This document shows positions 16,507 through 25,607 of a DNA stretch of 35,221 nucleotides, one piece after another. Both the position numbers and the translations under genes were made by a program. Source of the DNA: Bacteroidia bacterium (GTDB lineage: Bacteria; Bacteroidota; Bacteroidia; Cytophagales; Cyclobacteriaceae); assembly GCA_030430325.1 (NCBI GenBank), contig JAUIFR010000007.1:1-35221 (forward strand), read 5' to 3'. The notes beneath the pieces are model-generated. The model ran no database searches and was not told the origin of the DNA. It worked only from the letters and a program-made list of their open reading frames with translations. Position 1 is the first letter of the stretch. Each line of letters opens with the position of its first letter.

Positions 16507-17607
16507 ATGAGATTAGTTGCCATTTATTGCCTATTATTACTATTATTGTCTTGCTCTCAAATCCAGAAAAAAGAGGAGCAACAAAAGGCTACCAAATCAC
16601 TTGTTATTAGCGGCAAGGTGGTCAACGCGCCAAATGATAATAGTAGCATCATTTATGAGTTACCTGCAGCCGGTAGGCCCATCCCATTGGATACCATAAA
16701 ACCAGATGATCAAGGCAATTATAAAATTGAGCTTAAGGAAGCTGGATTTTACCAACTCAATTTCTTTGGTCAGGCATCATCTGTATTGGCTGTAGAGAAG
16801 CCGTTCCAGGTAAACTATGATGGAGATCAAGCAAATCCTATTTCGATAAGTGGGTCAACGTCGGCTGATTTTCAGCAAAAAATGTATGACATTCAATTTG
16901 AGTTGAATAAAGAGGTGATGGACTTTAGGAGTCAATTGACCGAACAGGTAACTAACGTTGATTCATTGATACAAGTGGAGAAAAAGATCCGTGCGGACTT
17001 TCAAAATCAGATGAAAGAGTTGATAAAGGGTGCGGAAGTAAATTTAGCATTTTTAATAGCTATGAGCCAGTTTGAGCTTGATGGCAATACTACATTTTTG
17101 ATGGAGAATGCTAAAAAATTAAGCAAAAAATATCCAGAAAACCTCCACATAAAGGGGTATACAGACAACCTAAAAAAATCGAGCTTACTAGCTGTTGGAA
17201 GTCCAGCTCCTGAGATTAGGCTTCCTAATCCGAAGGGTGATTCGGTTAGTTTATCCTCCTTGCAAGGAAAATATGTATTGCTGGATTTCTGGGCTGCGTG
17301 GTGTGGGCCTTGCCGCAGAGAGAACCCAAATGTAGTGCGATTATATAATAAATATAATGAAAAAGGCTTTGAGGTGTTTAGTGTTTCACTCGACCGTAGA
17401 AAACAAGACTGGATTAATGCCATTGCAAAAGATGGCTTGAATTGGACCCATGTATCAGACTTGGCCTATTTTAAATCAATAGCGGCACAAACCTATAATA
17501 TTCAGAGTATTCCAAGCACGTTTTTACTGGATAAGGAAGGTAAAATTTTGGCGAAGGGGCTGAGGGGGAAGGCGTTGGAGGAGAAGTTAAGGGATATTTT
17601 TGAGTAG
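16507..17607 (+). CDS. TlpA-family thiol-disulfide oxidoreductase lipoprotein with DUF4369-like N-terminus
   Basis: The 366-residue protein starts MRLVAIYCLLLLLLSCSQIQ, a lipoprotein signal with lipobox LLSC, so it is anchored at the periplasmic face. Residues about 30-125 form a beta-rich region of the DUF4369 type common in Bacteroidota, and a helical linker follows. The C-terminal thioredoxin/AhpC-TSA domain (about 230-366) carries LLDFWAAWCGPCRRENP with the WCGPC redox centre, and a cis-Pro loop in IQSIPSTFLLD. It is likely a reductase in the TlpA/ResA class; its partner is unknown. The frame opens at a TTG at 16498, but ATG 16507 begins the signal peptide. A TACTTTGC sequence about 25 bases upstream may be a variant -7 box. 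The gene is divergent from gltX. Confidence 0.9.
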   Translation: MRLVAIYCLLLLLLSCSQIQKKEEQQKATKSLVISGKVVNAPNDNSSIIYELPAAGRPIPLDTIKPDDQGNYKIELKEAGFYQLNFFGQASSVLAVEKPFQVNYDGDQANPISISGSTSADFQQKMYDIQFELNKEVMDFRSQLTEQVTNVDSLIQVEKKIRADFQNQMKELIKGAEVNLAFLIAMSQFELDGNTTFLMENAKKLSKKYPENLHIKGYTDNLKKSSLLAVGSPAPEIRLPNPKGDSVSLSSLQGKYVLLDFWAAWCGPCRRENPNVVRLYNKYNEKGFEVFSVSLDRRKQDWINAIAKDGLNWTHVSDLAYFKSIAAQTYNIQSIPSTFLLDKEGKILAKGLRGKALEEKLRDIFE

Positions 17608-17630
17608 TGTATGAAATAAAGTTTTTGTTT

Positions 17631-17658
17631 GCCACTTTTTCAAACGATAAAAAGTGGC
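17631..17658. terminator. Hairpin after the TlpA-like gene, possible terminator
   Basis: GCCACTTTTT (17631-17640) pairs perfectly with AAAAAGTGGC (17649-17658) around an 8-base loop, 23 bases after the stop. It lacks a clean 3' T-run on the plus strand. It is also the start of the dispersed repeat at 17650, so it may be part of that element and only secondarily stop transcription. Confidence 0.5.
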
Positions 17659-17743
17659 ACAAAAATCTTTTGTCAAAATAAAGCTTCAGCCCACAAGGCC
17701 ACCCCGCCCCCCGCAATTTTGACAGGCCACCGCGTTGTAGTAA
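17650..17743 (+). repeat. Dispersed intergenic repeat, copy A (inverted partner at 21321)
   Basis: About 93 bp that align to the reverse complement of 21321-21415 with roughly 10 mismatches (about 89% by eye). The shared blocks include ACAAAAATCTTTTGTCAAAA, GCTTCAGCCC and GGCCACCGCGTTGT. ACAAAA/TTTTGT forms an internal hairpin. The GC-rich 3' half contrasts strongly with the AT-rich surroundings. Confidence 0.85.
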
Positions 17744-17804
17744 TTTGCATCTGTCAAATTATATAGTTTGTTGTTATTGACACTACATATTAGAAAGTAA
17801 AATT

Positions 17805-17832
17805 ATCAACGAAATTTGCAAAAATCGTTCAA
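17805..17832 (+). repeat. 28-bp dyad site 5
   Basis: Left arm ATCAACGAAAT, centre TTGCAA, right arm AAATCGTTCAA. It directly abuts the stop codon (17833-17835) of the minus-strand ClC gene. Confidence 0.65.
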
Positions 17833-19581
17833 TTACTGCATTATTTTGTTGCGGTAGGCATTAAAAATACGTGATTTAGAGACGAAGCCGATGTACTTGC
17901 CATCTTTTGTGACGGGTAAATTCCAGGCTCCCGTTTTTTGAAATTTGTTCATCACGGCGTGCATGGAATCGCTTAACGATACCTGTGCTGGGGGCAAGCT
18001 CATCAGGTCGCTCACGTGCAATTTTTCTTGTTTTTCAAGGTCAAACATGAGCTCACGGACGTCATCTAGTGTGACAATGCCCACCAATTGCTTTTGATCA
18101 TCAATAACTGGGAAAATATTTCGTTTGCTTTTGCGAATAAGCTTAACCAAATCGCCTAAAGTGTCTGCAGGTGAAGTGATAAGCAAGTCTCGTTCGATGA
18201 GTTTTTGTAGTTGGATTAGGCTCAGTACTTGTTGGTCCTTATCATGTGGGATAAGATCCCCTTTTTCAATGAGTTTTCGAGTATAAATGGAGTGTTTTTC
18301 AAAATAAGAATGGGTCATATAAGCTATAACTGACACCAACATAAGCGGTACAAACAGCATGTGCCCTCCTGTAATTTCAGCAATAAGGAAGATGGCGGTA
18401 AGTGGGGCATGTTGCACGCCACTCATCACACCACACATGCCTACTAAAGCAAAATTATTTTCTGAAATGGATTTAATTTGAAGCAGATCCAATAGCTTGG
18501 CAAACCCAAAACCTGTAAAACCCCCGACCAGCAATGAAGGGGCGAATACACCACCTGCGCCTCCAGCGCCTAGCGTCATAGCAGTGGCAATTGGTTTTAT
18601 CAAAACTAAAAAAGCTATTACAATTAAAATGGAAACGGAGTCAAACGAGCCGAAAATGGGGTTAATAAGTGCGGGATTGGTTCCTTCAAGTACTCGCTCC
18701 ACAAACTCATACCCCTCACCAAAAAGTGGGGGGAAGACAAAGATGAAAAAGCTAAGTATCAACCCACCGATGGCTACCCGACTCAATTGGTCATCAATTT
18801 TGAGTAGCTGCTGTTCTGAGAAACTCACAATTCGGATAAAATAAACGGAAACCAGGCCGCATAATATGCCCAAAATCATATAAAATGGAATATCACTTAA
18901 GGCAAACCCTTCTGTAAGCTGAATGGAAAGTAGCGTTTCGTCCCGCGAAAAGCTGAGTGACATCAAATAGCCTGCCAACGATGCGATTAAGAGCGGTATA
19001 AATGCCGTAATGGTCACTTCTACCAAGAGCACTTCTACACAAAATATTACGGCTCCAATGGGCGCATTAAATATAGCTGAAATGGCTCCAGCAGCACCAC
19101 AGCCTATGAGCAATGTCCTAATTTTATAGTTTAAATGTAGGTACCGGCCAATATTGGAGCCAAAGGCAGCACCTGATACTACGATAGGGGCTTCAATTCC
19201 TACCGAACCCCCAAACCCCACTGTAATGGCACTATAAAATAGGTGCGAATACATCTTAACACGAGCAATGAAGCTGGATTTTTTTGAAATCACAAATAAA
19301 ATATGAGTGATTCCATGCCCTAATTGTGTTTTTAAGACATAATTAGCGAGTAAAACGGTAATGAGTAGCCCCACAAGTGGGAAAAAATAATAAAAATAGC
19401 CGATATTGGGTTGTGTAAGGGCAAGCCCAGTGGAAATAAAATGAATCATTTCCTTCAAAAAAATAGCGGCTAGTCCAGTCAACATACCAATGACACCACT
19501 TACGATGAGGGCAAAATTTTTCTCTCGAATATATTTTTTGCGCCAAATATATAATTTGGTATTAAAATGTTGCCGATTCAT
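17833..19581 (-). CDS. ClC-family chloride channel/transporter with two C-terminal CBS domains
   Basis: ClC proteins move chloride, often in exchange for protons, across the inner membrane. The 582-residue product has about ten or more hydrophobic helices up to about residue 425. The ion-path motifs are GHGI near 88-91 and GSVGIEAPIV at 125-134, followed by GAAGAISAIFNAPIGAVIF. A CBS pair occupies about 445-580 (ITSPADTLGDLVKLI, NIFPVIDDQKQLVGIVTLDD, then a second copy ending WNLPVTKDGKYIGFVS). The classic GREGP gating motif is replaced by GSVGIEAP, where a Glu is kept two positions later; this looks like a known bacterial ClC subgroup. Its ATG overlaps the stop of the upstream glycosyltransferase gene (ATGA), so the two are translationally coupled. 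Confidence 0.92.
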   Translation of the reverse strand: MNRQHFNTKLYIWRKKYIREKNFALIVSGVIGMLTGLAAIFLKEMIHFISTGLALTQPNIGYFYYFFPLVGLLITVLLANYVLKTQLGHGITHILFVISKKSSFIARVKMYSHLFYSAITVGFGGSVGIEAPIVVSGAAFGSNIGRYLHLNYKIRTLLIGCGAAGAISAIFNAPIGAVIFCVEVLLVEVTITAFIPLLIASLAGYLMSLSFSRDETLLSIQLTEGFALSDIPFYMILGILCGLVSVYFIRIVSFSEQQLLKIDDQLSRVAIGGLILSFFIFVFPPLFGEGYEFVERVLEGTNPALINPIFGSFDSVSILIVIAFLVLIKPIATAMTLGAGGAGGVFAPSLLVGGFTGFGFAKLLDLLQIKSISENNFALVGMCGVMSGVQHAPLTAIFLIAEITGGHMLFVPLMLVSVIAYMTHSYFEKHSIYTRKLIEKGDLIPHDKDQQVLSLIQLQKLIERDLLITSPADTLGDLVKLIRKSKRNIFPVIDDQKQLVGIVTLDDVRELMFDLEKQEKLHVSDLMSLPPAQVSLSDSMHAVMNKFQKTGAWNLPVTKDGKYIGFVSKSRIFNAYRNKIMQ

Positions 19582-20564
19582 ATTACAAAACTAGCTTTTA
19601 ATGCCTTCTGCTGCAAATTATTTAATAAGGTTACCCATTTAGCACCAATATGATGGATTGAATAATTTTGAGCTACAGTTTGATAGGCATTATGTCCAAT
19701 TTCGGTGCGTCTTTCATCGGATGTTAATTGATGCAATGCATCAGCCCATTGAGCCTTACTAGCGCATAAAAAACCATTTTGTTGATCCTGGATTAAAATT
19801 TTATAAGCCGGTATTGGGGTTGCTACAACGGGTTTGCTAAGAGCCATGGCCTGCACCGCTCGATTAGCTGATTTTGCATACGCCCAATCATTTTGATCGA
19901 CTACGGGCAACACAATAGCGTCCGCAGTGCTAATACGTTCGGTATAGTTTGCTAGCGTCCACTGGCAGGTCGCCTTCGGATGATTTGATAGTGTTTCAAA
20001 TTGCCAAGTAATATCGGATTGTTGATTCATTTCGGTGATAAGTTGATCAAACCAAGTCACCGAACGCCATTTTTTCTCCGAACCCACGCCAAACCACAAA
20101 CAAGTCAATAGCTGAGTCGGCTTTGCAGGCCTACTTTCAAATTGTTCAGCGGCATCATCAATAAATTTTACATTTGCGAAGCCGGCTGCTTTGTATAAAT
20201 TCTTTAAATAGTTTGATGGCGTAATGATGAGGTCCGCTTGAATGGCTATTTTCTTCTTGATGGGCACATCACAATCTAAATAAACGATCAAGGCGCCCTT
20301 TTTCTTAACTTTTTGAATGAAGCGTAGAGTACTTACACCCGTATATTTTTGAATGATAACAATATCGTTTGGTTGCAGTTTTTTCTGTAAATGCTTTATA
20401 GGTGCAGCGTTAATGGAGACTTCTTTTGTAACAAATGTAGGAGAATAAACAATCGATGAGGATATACCCTGGCTCAAGAAATAGTCATGTATATTCCATC
20501 CTTGAATGCGCGAGGCTGGATGATTTCTGTCTCCACGCAGTATCCACCAAACATGCTGAGCCAT
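19578..20564 (-). CDS. Putative GT-B glycosyltransferase (group 1/4-like)
   Basis: The 328-residue protein lacks a signal peptide and membrane helices. The N-terminal half begins with WWILRGDRNHPASRIQGWNI and includes ADLIITPSNYLKNLY, typical of GT-B enzymes locating a donor domain boundary. The C-terminal half has TADAIVLPVVDQNDWAYAKS followed by ANRAVQAMALSKPVVATPIPAY, the E/A-x-MA-x-xKPVVAT region that binds nucleotide-sugar donors in GT4-like families. Acceptor and donor are unknown. It overlaps the ClC gene by four bases (ATGA), an unusual pairing. A terminator-like hairpin lies just upstream of its start. The start at 20564 (MAQHVWWIL) follows from the frame. Confidence 0.7.
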   Translation of the reverse strand: MAQHVWWILRGDRNHPASRIQGWNIHDYFLSQGISSSIVYSPTFVTKEVSINAAPIKHLQKKLQPNDIVIIQKYTGVSTLRFIQKVKKKGALIVYLDCDVPIKKKIAIQADLIITPSNYLKNLYKAAGFANVKFIDDAAEQFESRPAKPTQLLTCLWFGVGSEKKWRSVTWFDQLITEMNQQSDITWQFETLSNHPKATCQWTLANYTERISTADAIVLPVVDQNDWAYAKSANRAVQAMALSKPVVATPIPAYKILIQDQQNGFLCASKAQWADALHQLTSDERRTEIGHNAYQTVAQNYSIHHIGAKWVTLLNNLQQKALKASFVI

Positions 20565-20581
20565 AGTTACCTATTATAAAA

Positions 20582-20605
20582 AAAGGGGCCATTGGCCCCT
20601 AAATT
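20582..20605 (-). terminator. Terminator-like hairpin just upstream of the glycosyltransferase gene
   Basis: AGGGGCC and GGCCCCT are perfectly complementary around a 3-base loop. Read on the minus strand, the stem is followed by a run of seven U's and lies only about 20 bases before the ATG at 20564. No annotated minus-strand gene ends before it, so it is either a leader attenuator or the end of an unrecognised short transcript from 20606-20860. Confidence 0.6.
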
Positions 20606-20842
20606 ACTCTTGTGCCAAGCCGTAAAACACTAAAAATCAGCTAATTAACACAAAAAAATAGGCAGTTACAATAATTGTACTGCTCATCTAAGCTAAATAA
20701 AGAAATTTAAATTCGCAAATTAGGTGCTTGGGATAGTTGCAAAGTGTTGAAGAATTAGTGTTTAGATTCGTATCATCCAGAAATTTAAGTCGATTTTTTA
20801 ATAAATATTGCTGAAAACTTTCATCTTAACAGGTTTTTTACG

Positions 20843-20850
20843 TACCTTTG
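20843..20850 (+). promoter_or_regulatory. -7 box of the initiator tRNA gene
   Basis: TACCTTTG is an exact TAnnTTTG match and ends 10 bases before the tRNA 5' end, the spacing expected for a Bacteroidota promoter. Confidence 0.7.
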
Positions 20851-20860
20851 CAATCCACAT

Positions 20861-20933
<73 letters not shown>

Positions 20934-20937
20934 CTCC

Positions 20938-20970
20938 AAAAGGAAAAATCAGTATGGTTTTTCCTTTTTT
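20938..20970 (+). terminator. Rho-independent terminator of tRNA-fMet
   Basis: AAAAGGAAAAA (20938-20948) pairs with TTTTTCCTTTT (20958-20968) around a 9-base loop and continues into further T residues, immediately after the tRNA. Confidence 0.85.
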
Positions 20971-21080
20971 TATGCCTAAAAATTCATGTTTAAGCCTCAA
21001 TTTTATCACATAGGTGGGGTGTATGGAGAATTTGAAAATTGGTTTCATTATAAGTTAAGTCGTTAAATCCGAATTAATTA

Positions 21081-21108
21081 TTCAATGTATTTAGCAAATT
21101 TTATTCAT
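21081..21108 (+). repeat. 28-bp dyad site 6
   Basis: Left arm TTCAATGTATT, centre TAGCAA, right arm ATTTTATTCAT. It lies in the open interval after tRNA-fMet, not close to any start or stop codon. Confidence 0.6.
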
Positions 21109-21320
21109 TTATGTGAATTTATCTAAATATTCAAGGCTAAAAATTTAGGATATGTGCCTGCGCCAGGATAGCAATAACACTACCTTAGCTAACTTTTCGT
21201 CTATTAAGGCATTACAAATACCAATATAGATCCGACCGCATTATGCAAATGCGGTCGAGCGAACTCTTATTCTGGTTTAAGTAGTTTCTTATACGTATGA
21301 AAATTGCATTTACATAAAGA

Positions 21321-21415
21321 TTAACCACAACGCGGTGGCCCGTCAAAATAGCGAGGAGCGGGTTGGTCTTGCGGGCTGAAGCATTATTTTGACAAAAGAT
21401 TTTTGTACCACTTTT
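21321..21415 (-). repeat. Dispersed intergenic repeat, copy B (inverted relative to copy A)
   Basis: The reverse complement aligns with 17650-17743 at about 89% identity by eye. Together the copies form an inverted pair that brackets the ClC, glycosyltransferase and tRNA-fMet genes (about 3.6 kb). Confidence 0.85.
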
Positions 21416-21858
21416 ACTGCAAGGACTCAATTATTTTCAATGGTTTGCAGTGAATCAGTAAGCCAATTTTAACCCACAAAATACTCTAATAAGTACTGAT
21501 TTTATCGATTGGAAAAGTTGCAAATAAACTTTCAATGATAAAAGCTAAACCTGAAATATTGTTAAAATTTTAGTTGGCAACCTTTACGACTGTATTTGCA
21601 ACAATACAGTTAATTATCCTTTTACAAGATTAAAATCTTGTTTTTCTCCTATTATTTGAAGCTAAAGACCCCATTCTATTGTATTTTTCTGTTATTTTTT
21701 ATTGGTAAAGTAAAGTTTAGGATAACAAAACTCACATCACTAAATATTATTTCTAATTTTACTAGAAAATAAAATTATTAAATCACTAAACCTGGATATT
21801 ATAACTCACAAAAAAATAAAAGATAAAATTAGGAATAAAAGTAGATAGATACACATTA

Positions 21859-21886
21859 TTAAATGAATTCAGCAAAATATATTCAA
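21859..21886 (+). repeat. 28-bp dyad site 7
   Basis: Left arm TTAAATGAATT, centre CAGCAA, right arm AATATATTCAA. It is one of the best matches, and it ends 129 bases before the decarboxylase ATG. The flanking block ATAAAAGTAGATAG starts 37 bases before its central G (21835-21848), exactly as at site 1a. Confidence 0.72.
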
Positions 21887-21999
21887 AATATAATTAATTC
21901 ACCAATTTTTCACCCATCCCTCAACCCGTTTTCATACAATTTACCCCTTACAATCTGTAAAATTTGAAACAATCGCTATCAACAATGCTGCGAATTCGT

Positions 22000-22007
22000 T
22001 ATTTTTG
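22000..22007 (+). promoter_or_regulatory. Candidate -7 box of the PLP-decarboxylase gene
   Basis: TATTTTTG matches TAnnTTTG and ends 8 bases before the ATG at 22016, implying an extremely short or absent leader. Confidence 0.4.
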
Positions 22008-22015
22008 CATCAGAT

Positions 22016-23551
22016 ATGCAGCAGGAGAATACGGATACTTACATAAATAGCCAGGCTACGCGCGAATGGGATATGTTTTGGGAGTATTTCAGGCATTGGA
22101 AATCAACGCCACAGCCCAATTATTCTTTAGCGGATTTGTCAAAAGATTTTGAGCTTTTGGACGTTCCGGAATTACCAATCGAGCCTTCAGACTATATCCA
22201 ATTTATCCAAGATAATATACTGCCTCATACTGTCAATTTGCACAACACAAAGTATATGGGGCATATGACCGCTCCCGTGCCAGAAGAACTTTACCCCATA
22301 GCTCTACTATTGCTATATTTAAACCAAAATGTGGTTAAAGTGGAGACCTCTCAAGCCCTTACTTTACTTGAGCGTCAGCTTATTGGTGTATTTCATCAAT
22401 TAGTTTTTGAGCTACCGGAGGCGTTTTACGCCAAACATGTTCAAAATCAGCAATCGTGCCTTGGAGTGGGGGTATCAGGTGGAAGTTTAGCTAATTTAAC
22501 AGCGCTAAATTGCTTACTCAACAGTGTGCTAAAACCTGACGGCGTTTTTGATGGATTGGCCAAAAGAGGTCTTCTTGAAGCCACTGCGCATTATGGTTTT
22601 AAAAAAATGGTCTTGTTAGGGTCCCATTTAGCCCATTATTCCTTTCAAAAAGCTGCTTCTGTACTTGGTTTGGGCACAGATAATTTCATAGAATTACCTT
22701 CTGACGGTGATGGATCAGTTCAATTGTCTGCATTAGAGCATCAAATTGCCCAATGTAAGGAAAATAATTTCGGTATAGTAGCGCTCGTAGGTGTTGCGGG
22801 CTCTACCGAAACAGGGAGCATTGACCCACTAGTTGAAATGGGAAAAATAGCTCAAAAATATAATATTCCTTTCCATATTGATGCAGCCTGGGGTGGGCCA
22901 TTATTGTTTTCCCATAGTCATAAAGAGTTGTTAAAAGGTATTGCGTATGCTGATGTCGTTACCATTTGTGGGCATAAGCAACTTTATCTTCCCATGGGCT
23001 ATAGTTTATGTCTGTTTAAGGACCCTAAAATGGCACTATTTGCAGAGTTCAATGCCAATTATCAAGCACGTAAGCGTAGTTGGGACACCGGTAAGCACAC
23101 GATTGAGGGTTCCAGGCCAGCACATGCATTGTATTTACATGCCTATTTGCAATTATTTGGCAGGAGGCGTATCGAAGCTAATATGCTTAAATGTTTTGAG
23201 CTTCGTGATTATTTTGTAAATAAAGTGAATCAAGCTCCTCAACTGCAGTTGATGCAAGCGGCTCAAACTAATATTGTCGTTTTTAGATTTGTGGATGTTA
23301 TGGCTAGTAGTGATTATTCCAAAGAGGAAAATGATCGACTAAATGGTATCAATACAAGCATACAACAGCAAATTTTTGAGCAAGGAGAAGTATTTGTTTC
23401 ACGGACAACCCTGGCTCATACCAAATACAAACCCCAGTCTATCGTTGTGTTAAGAGCGGTTTTTATAAATCCTGAAATTTCGCCCAAAGATATTGATTAT
23501 GTTTTAGAGGAAATTGTAAAAATCGGTCAGCAAATTAATACAACTCGCTGA
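22016..23551 (+). CDS. PLP-dependent group II decarboxylase, PanP-like (putative aspartate 1-decarboxylase)
   Basis: The 511-residue fold-type I PLP enzyme has LHNTKYMGHMTAPVPEEL (75-92) and KVETSQALTLLERQL (108-122), then GVSGGSLANLTAL (152-164). The PLP aspartate is Asp289 in HIDAAWGGP, and the Schiff-base lysine is Lys321 in CGHKQLYLPMGY. The HNTKYMGHMT plus T-x-LERQ pattern is what I remember for PanP-type aspartate decarboxylases, which make beta-alanine for pantothenate. Glutamate or aromatic decarboxylase relatives remain possible. No panB, panC or panD gene is adjacent to support the pathway. The gene stands alone, convergent with the UPF0104 gene 32 bases away. The ATG at 22016 has a -7 box just before it. 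Confidence 0.72.
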   Translation: MQQENTDTYINSQATREWDMFWEYFRHWKSTPQPNYSLADLSKDFELLDVPELPIEPSDYIQFIQDNILPHTVNLHNTKYMGHMTAPVPEELYPIALLLLYLNQNVVKVETSQALTLLERQLIGVFHQLVFELPEAFYAKHVQNQQSCLGVGVSGGSLANLTALNCLLNSVLKPDGVFDGLAKRGLLEATAHYGFKKMVLLGSHLAHYSFQKAASVLGLGTDNFIELPSDGDGSVQLSALEHQIAQCKENNFGIVALVGVAGSTETGSIDPLVEMGKIAQKYNIPFHIDAAWGGPLLFSHSHKELLKGIAYADVVTICGHKQLYLPMGYSLCLFKDPKMALFAEFNANYQARKRSWDTGKHTIEGSRPAHALYLHAYLQLFGRRRIEANMLKCFELRDYFVNKVNQAPQLQLMQAAQTNIVVFRFVDVMASSDYSKEENDRLNGINTSIQQQIFEQGEVFVSRTTLAHTKYKPQSIVVLRAVFINPEISPKDIDYVLEEIVKIGQQINTTR

Positions 23552-23583
23552 AAATTAACCTTATTATTCACCACAGTATCGGG

Positions 23584-24648
23584 TTAAGCTTCGGTACTTT
23601 GCTTGGTTTTAAAAAACACCTTGCGGATCCATCTTGGTAGAAAAATAGCTCCCAAGAGTAAATACGGATAATAGGATAACATGCGCCAAAGTATGCTTGT
23701 AACAAAGGTATAATCGCCCAAAAATTCACTAAAAAAGCCAGCAAAAGAGATTTCAGCTGTACCCGTACTACCAGGTGTAGGAGAAATCAACATGATGATC
23801 CACATGATGACTTGTTTGGCAAATATCGTTAAGTGGTCACTAAAATTAATATCAGCATAGGATGCAATTAGGCTATTGAGCATAAGATATCGAGCACTCC
23901 ATATAAATATCGTTGCACCAATGATTTGCATCCAATACTTTAAGGAATTTCCTTTGAGAATAGAGGAAGCCATGATCATTTCATCACCTTGGCGAAAAGC
24001 ATCATAACGCCAGCGTTTCAGAAAACGAATAGAAGTGATTTTCAGTAATAAATATTTGAATGCTCGGGGCCGAATAAACAATGCGTAGGCCATGATTAAG
24101 GTATATACCGCAATTAGGCTATAACTTATTAGAAATAAAATATTTAACTTAAATTCTGTATCAAACAAGGTCAAGCTGACATCGGATAAAATCATACCTC
24201 CAGAAATAGCTAAAAAAATAGGAGCTGTAACGACAAAAAATAAATTATCAAGTATGGCGGTAAGCATCACGTAGGCGAGTGATTTGCCTAGATTAATGCC
24301 CTCTTTTGTTAAAATAAATACTGCAACAGCGGTACCTCCCACTACTGATGGCGTAACAGCAGAAGCAAATTCCCAAAGTATAATTACATACATACTATTA
24401 ATCCAACTCAAGCTTTTGTTGGTGATGGTTCGGATGCGGTACATGTAGCCAATATCTCGAGCCAATAGTACTAAAATAGCTATGACTATGCCTTCAAATT
24501 TTGCATCAAAAACAGACTTTAGGTTTTGCAGGGTAATATCTTTATCACTATAAAACATATAAAACACCACAGCCAACCCAAAGAAAATCGGAATCCAAAC
24601 ACGGCGTGGATTTAATGTTTTAAATATTTTATTTGACCGAATATCCAT
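23584..24648 (-). CDS. LPG-synthase-type integral membrane protein (UPF0104 family)
   Basis: The 354-residue protein has about seven or eight hydrophobic helices and no soluble catalytic domain. It contains ILWEFASAVTPSVVGGTAVAVFIL (near 90-113) and, towards the end, LISPTPGSTGTAEISFAGFF, the conserved PxPGGxGxxE-like block of the lysylphosphatidylglycerol synthase transmembrane/flippase-like family. Members without the aminoacyl-transferase domain are thought to handle lipids or act as flippases; the substrate is unknown. It starts 8 bases after the scpA stop, so the two form an operon, though no functional link is obvious. Confidence 0.82.
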   Translation of the reverse strand: MDIRSNKIFKTLNPRRVWIPIFFGLAVVFYMFYSDKDITLQNLKSVFDAKFEGIVIAILVLLARDIGYMYRIRTITNKSLSWINSMYVIILWEFASAVTPSVVGGTAVAVFILTKEGINLGKSLAYVMLTAILDNLFFVVTAPIFLAISGGMILSDVSLTLFDTEFKLNILFLISYSLIAVYTLIMAYALFIRPRAFKYLLLKITSIRFLKRWRYDAFRQGDEMIMASSILKGNSLKYWMQIIGATIFIWSARYLMLNSLIASYADINFSDHLTIFAKQVIMWIIMLISPTPGSTGTAEISFAGFFSEFLGDYTFVTSILWRMLSYYPYLLLGAIFLPRWIRKVFFKTKQSTEA

Positions 24649-24656
24649 TTAGTAAA

Positions 24657-25385
24657 TTATTCTTCAATTAATTCTACCCAAAAATTATTATAACCTATGC
24701 CATTCGTTAATTTTATGGACTGAGCCTGAATTAAATCCAAAACAGCTAAAAAGCCACAAATAATAGCTAGCCTTTCTGGGTTCACCATTATTAATTGTTC
24801 AAAACTGATCTTTTTTTCATTTTGAAGCAACGATAATAGTACTTTTCTTTGAGAATGAATGCTGTACGGAATCGCTACTAATGTATGTTGTTCGGGTTCT
24901 ACGGCATGAGCCATTACTTTATTAAATACAAACAGTAATTTTTGAAGATCAATACCTTCAAGCGTTAAGGCTACAGGGTATAATGCAGCAACATCATGGA
25001 GCTCTTGCTGAATATTTCCCCTGGCTAAAGATTGGGCAGATTTTTCTTCTAATTTGGCCAACTGATCAACAATGGCTTTGTAGCGTTTATATTCTAATAA
25101 ATGTTGTACCAATTCCTCCCTTGGATCAAGTTCAGAATCATCATCTGTGGGCCTAATTTTTGGCAAAAGCATTTTAGATTTAATCCGCATCAATGTAGCT
25201 GCTACCACAATAAATTCACTAGCCACCTCCATATTCAATTCCTTGAGTTGTTGAATATAACTTAGAAAATCATGGGTAATTTTAGCAATTGGGATATCAT
25301 AAATATCCAATTCATCCCTTTCTATGAAAAAAAGAAGTAAATCAAATGGTCCTTCAAATAAAGGTAAATGAATTTTAAAACTCAA
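24657..25385 (-). CDS. scpA: Segregation and condensation protein A
   Basis: ScpA is the kleisin that bridges SMC heads and, with ScpB, forms the bacterial condensin needed for chromosome segregation. The 242-residue protein has the N-terminal signature FEGPFDLLLFFIERDELDIYDIPIA, then ITHDFLSYI and a helix with ATLMRIKSKMLLP. The C-terminal winged-helix region follows. Length and order match the family. It is the first gene of a minus-strand pair with the UPF0104 gene. scpB and smc are not in the window. The gene is divergent from dxs, with 278 bases between the starts. Confidence 0.95.
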   Translation of the reverse strand: MSFKIHLPLFEGPFDLLLFFIERDELDIYDIPIAKITHDFLSYIQQLKELNMEVASEFIVVAATLMRIKSKMLLPKIRPTDDDSELDPREELVQHLLEYKRYKAIVDQLAKLEEKSAQSLARGNIQQELHDVAALYPVALTLEGIDLQKLLFVFNKVMAHAVEPEQHTLVAIPYSIHSQRKVLLSLLQNEKKISFEQLIMVNPERLAIICGFLAVLDLIQAQSIKLTNGIGYNNFWVELIEE

Positions 25386-25607
25386 TTGTTAATAAAATTA
25401 GGGTTAGGGGCTGGCACGATCATAATATTTGTTTACCTCGCACCATTTTGCTACACTTTATCTAATTTATTAGAAATTTATCAACAAAATTAGGATAAAG
25501 ATTTAACAGGTATTTTCTTACGTCATATTGGAGTCCAACATGCTGTAAGATATTGCAAGATAACTCGAACTCCTTAAATTATCTAATAAAAATCCCAAAA
25601 AAATTCG

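Larger units (their letters stand above)
20934..22015. other. Gene-free interval between tRNA-fMet and the PLP-decarboxylase gene
   Basis: About 1.1 kb without a supported gene. It contains the tRNA terminator, dyad site 6, dispersed repeat copy B (21321-21415), a later ACTGCAA/TTGCAGT inverted pair near 21416-21457, AT-rich sequence and dyad site 7. A short minus-strand ORF at 21212-21430 runs through the repeat and has no credible start or composition. Confidence 0.7.

Noticed and set aside
17805..17832. Dyad site as the chromosomal dif site
   Set aside because: The 11-6-11 geometry fits, but a dif site is normally single-copy; twelve copies in 35 kb do not fit.
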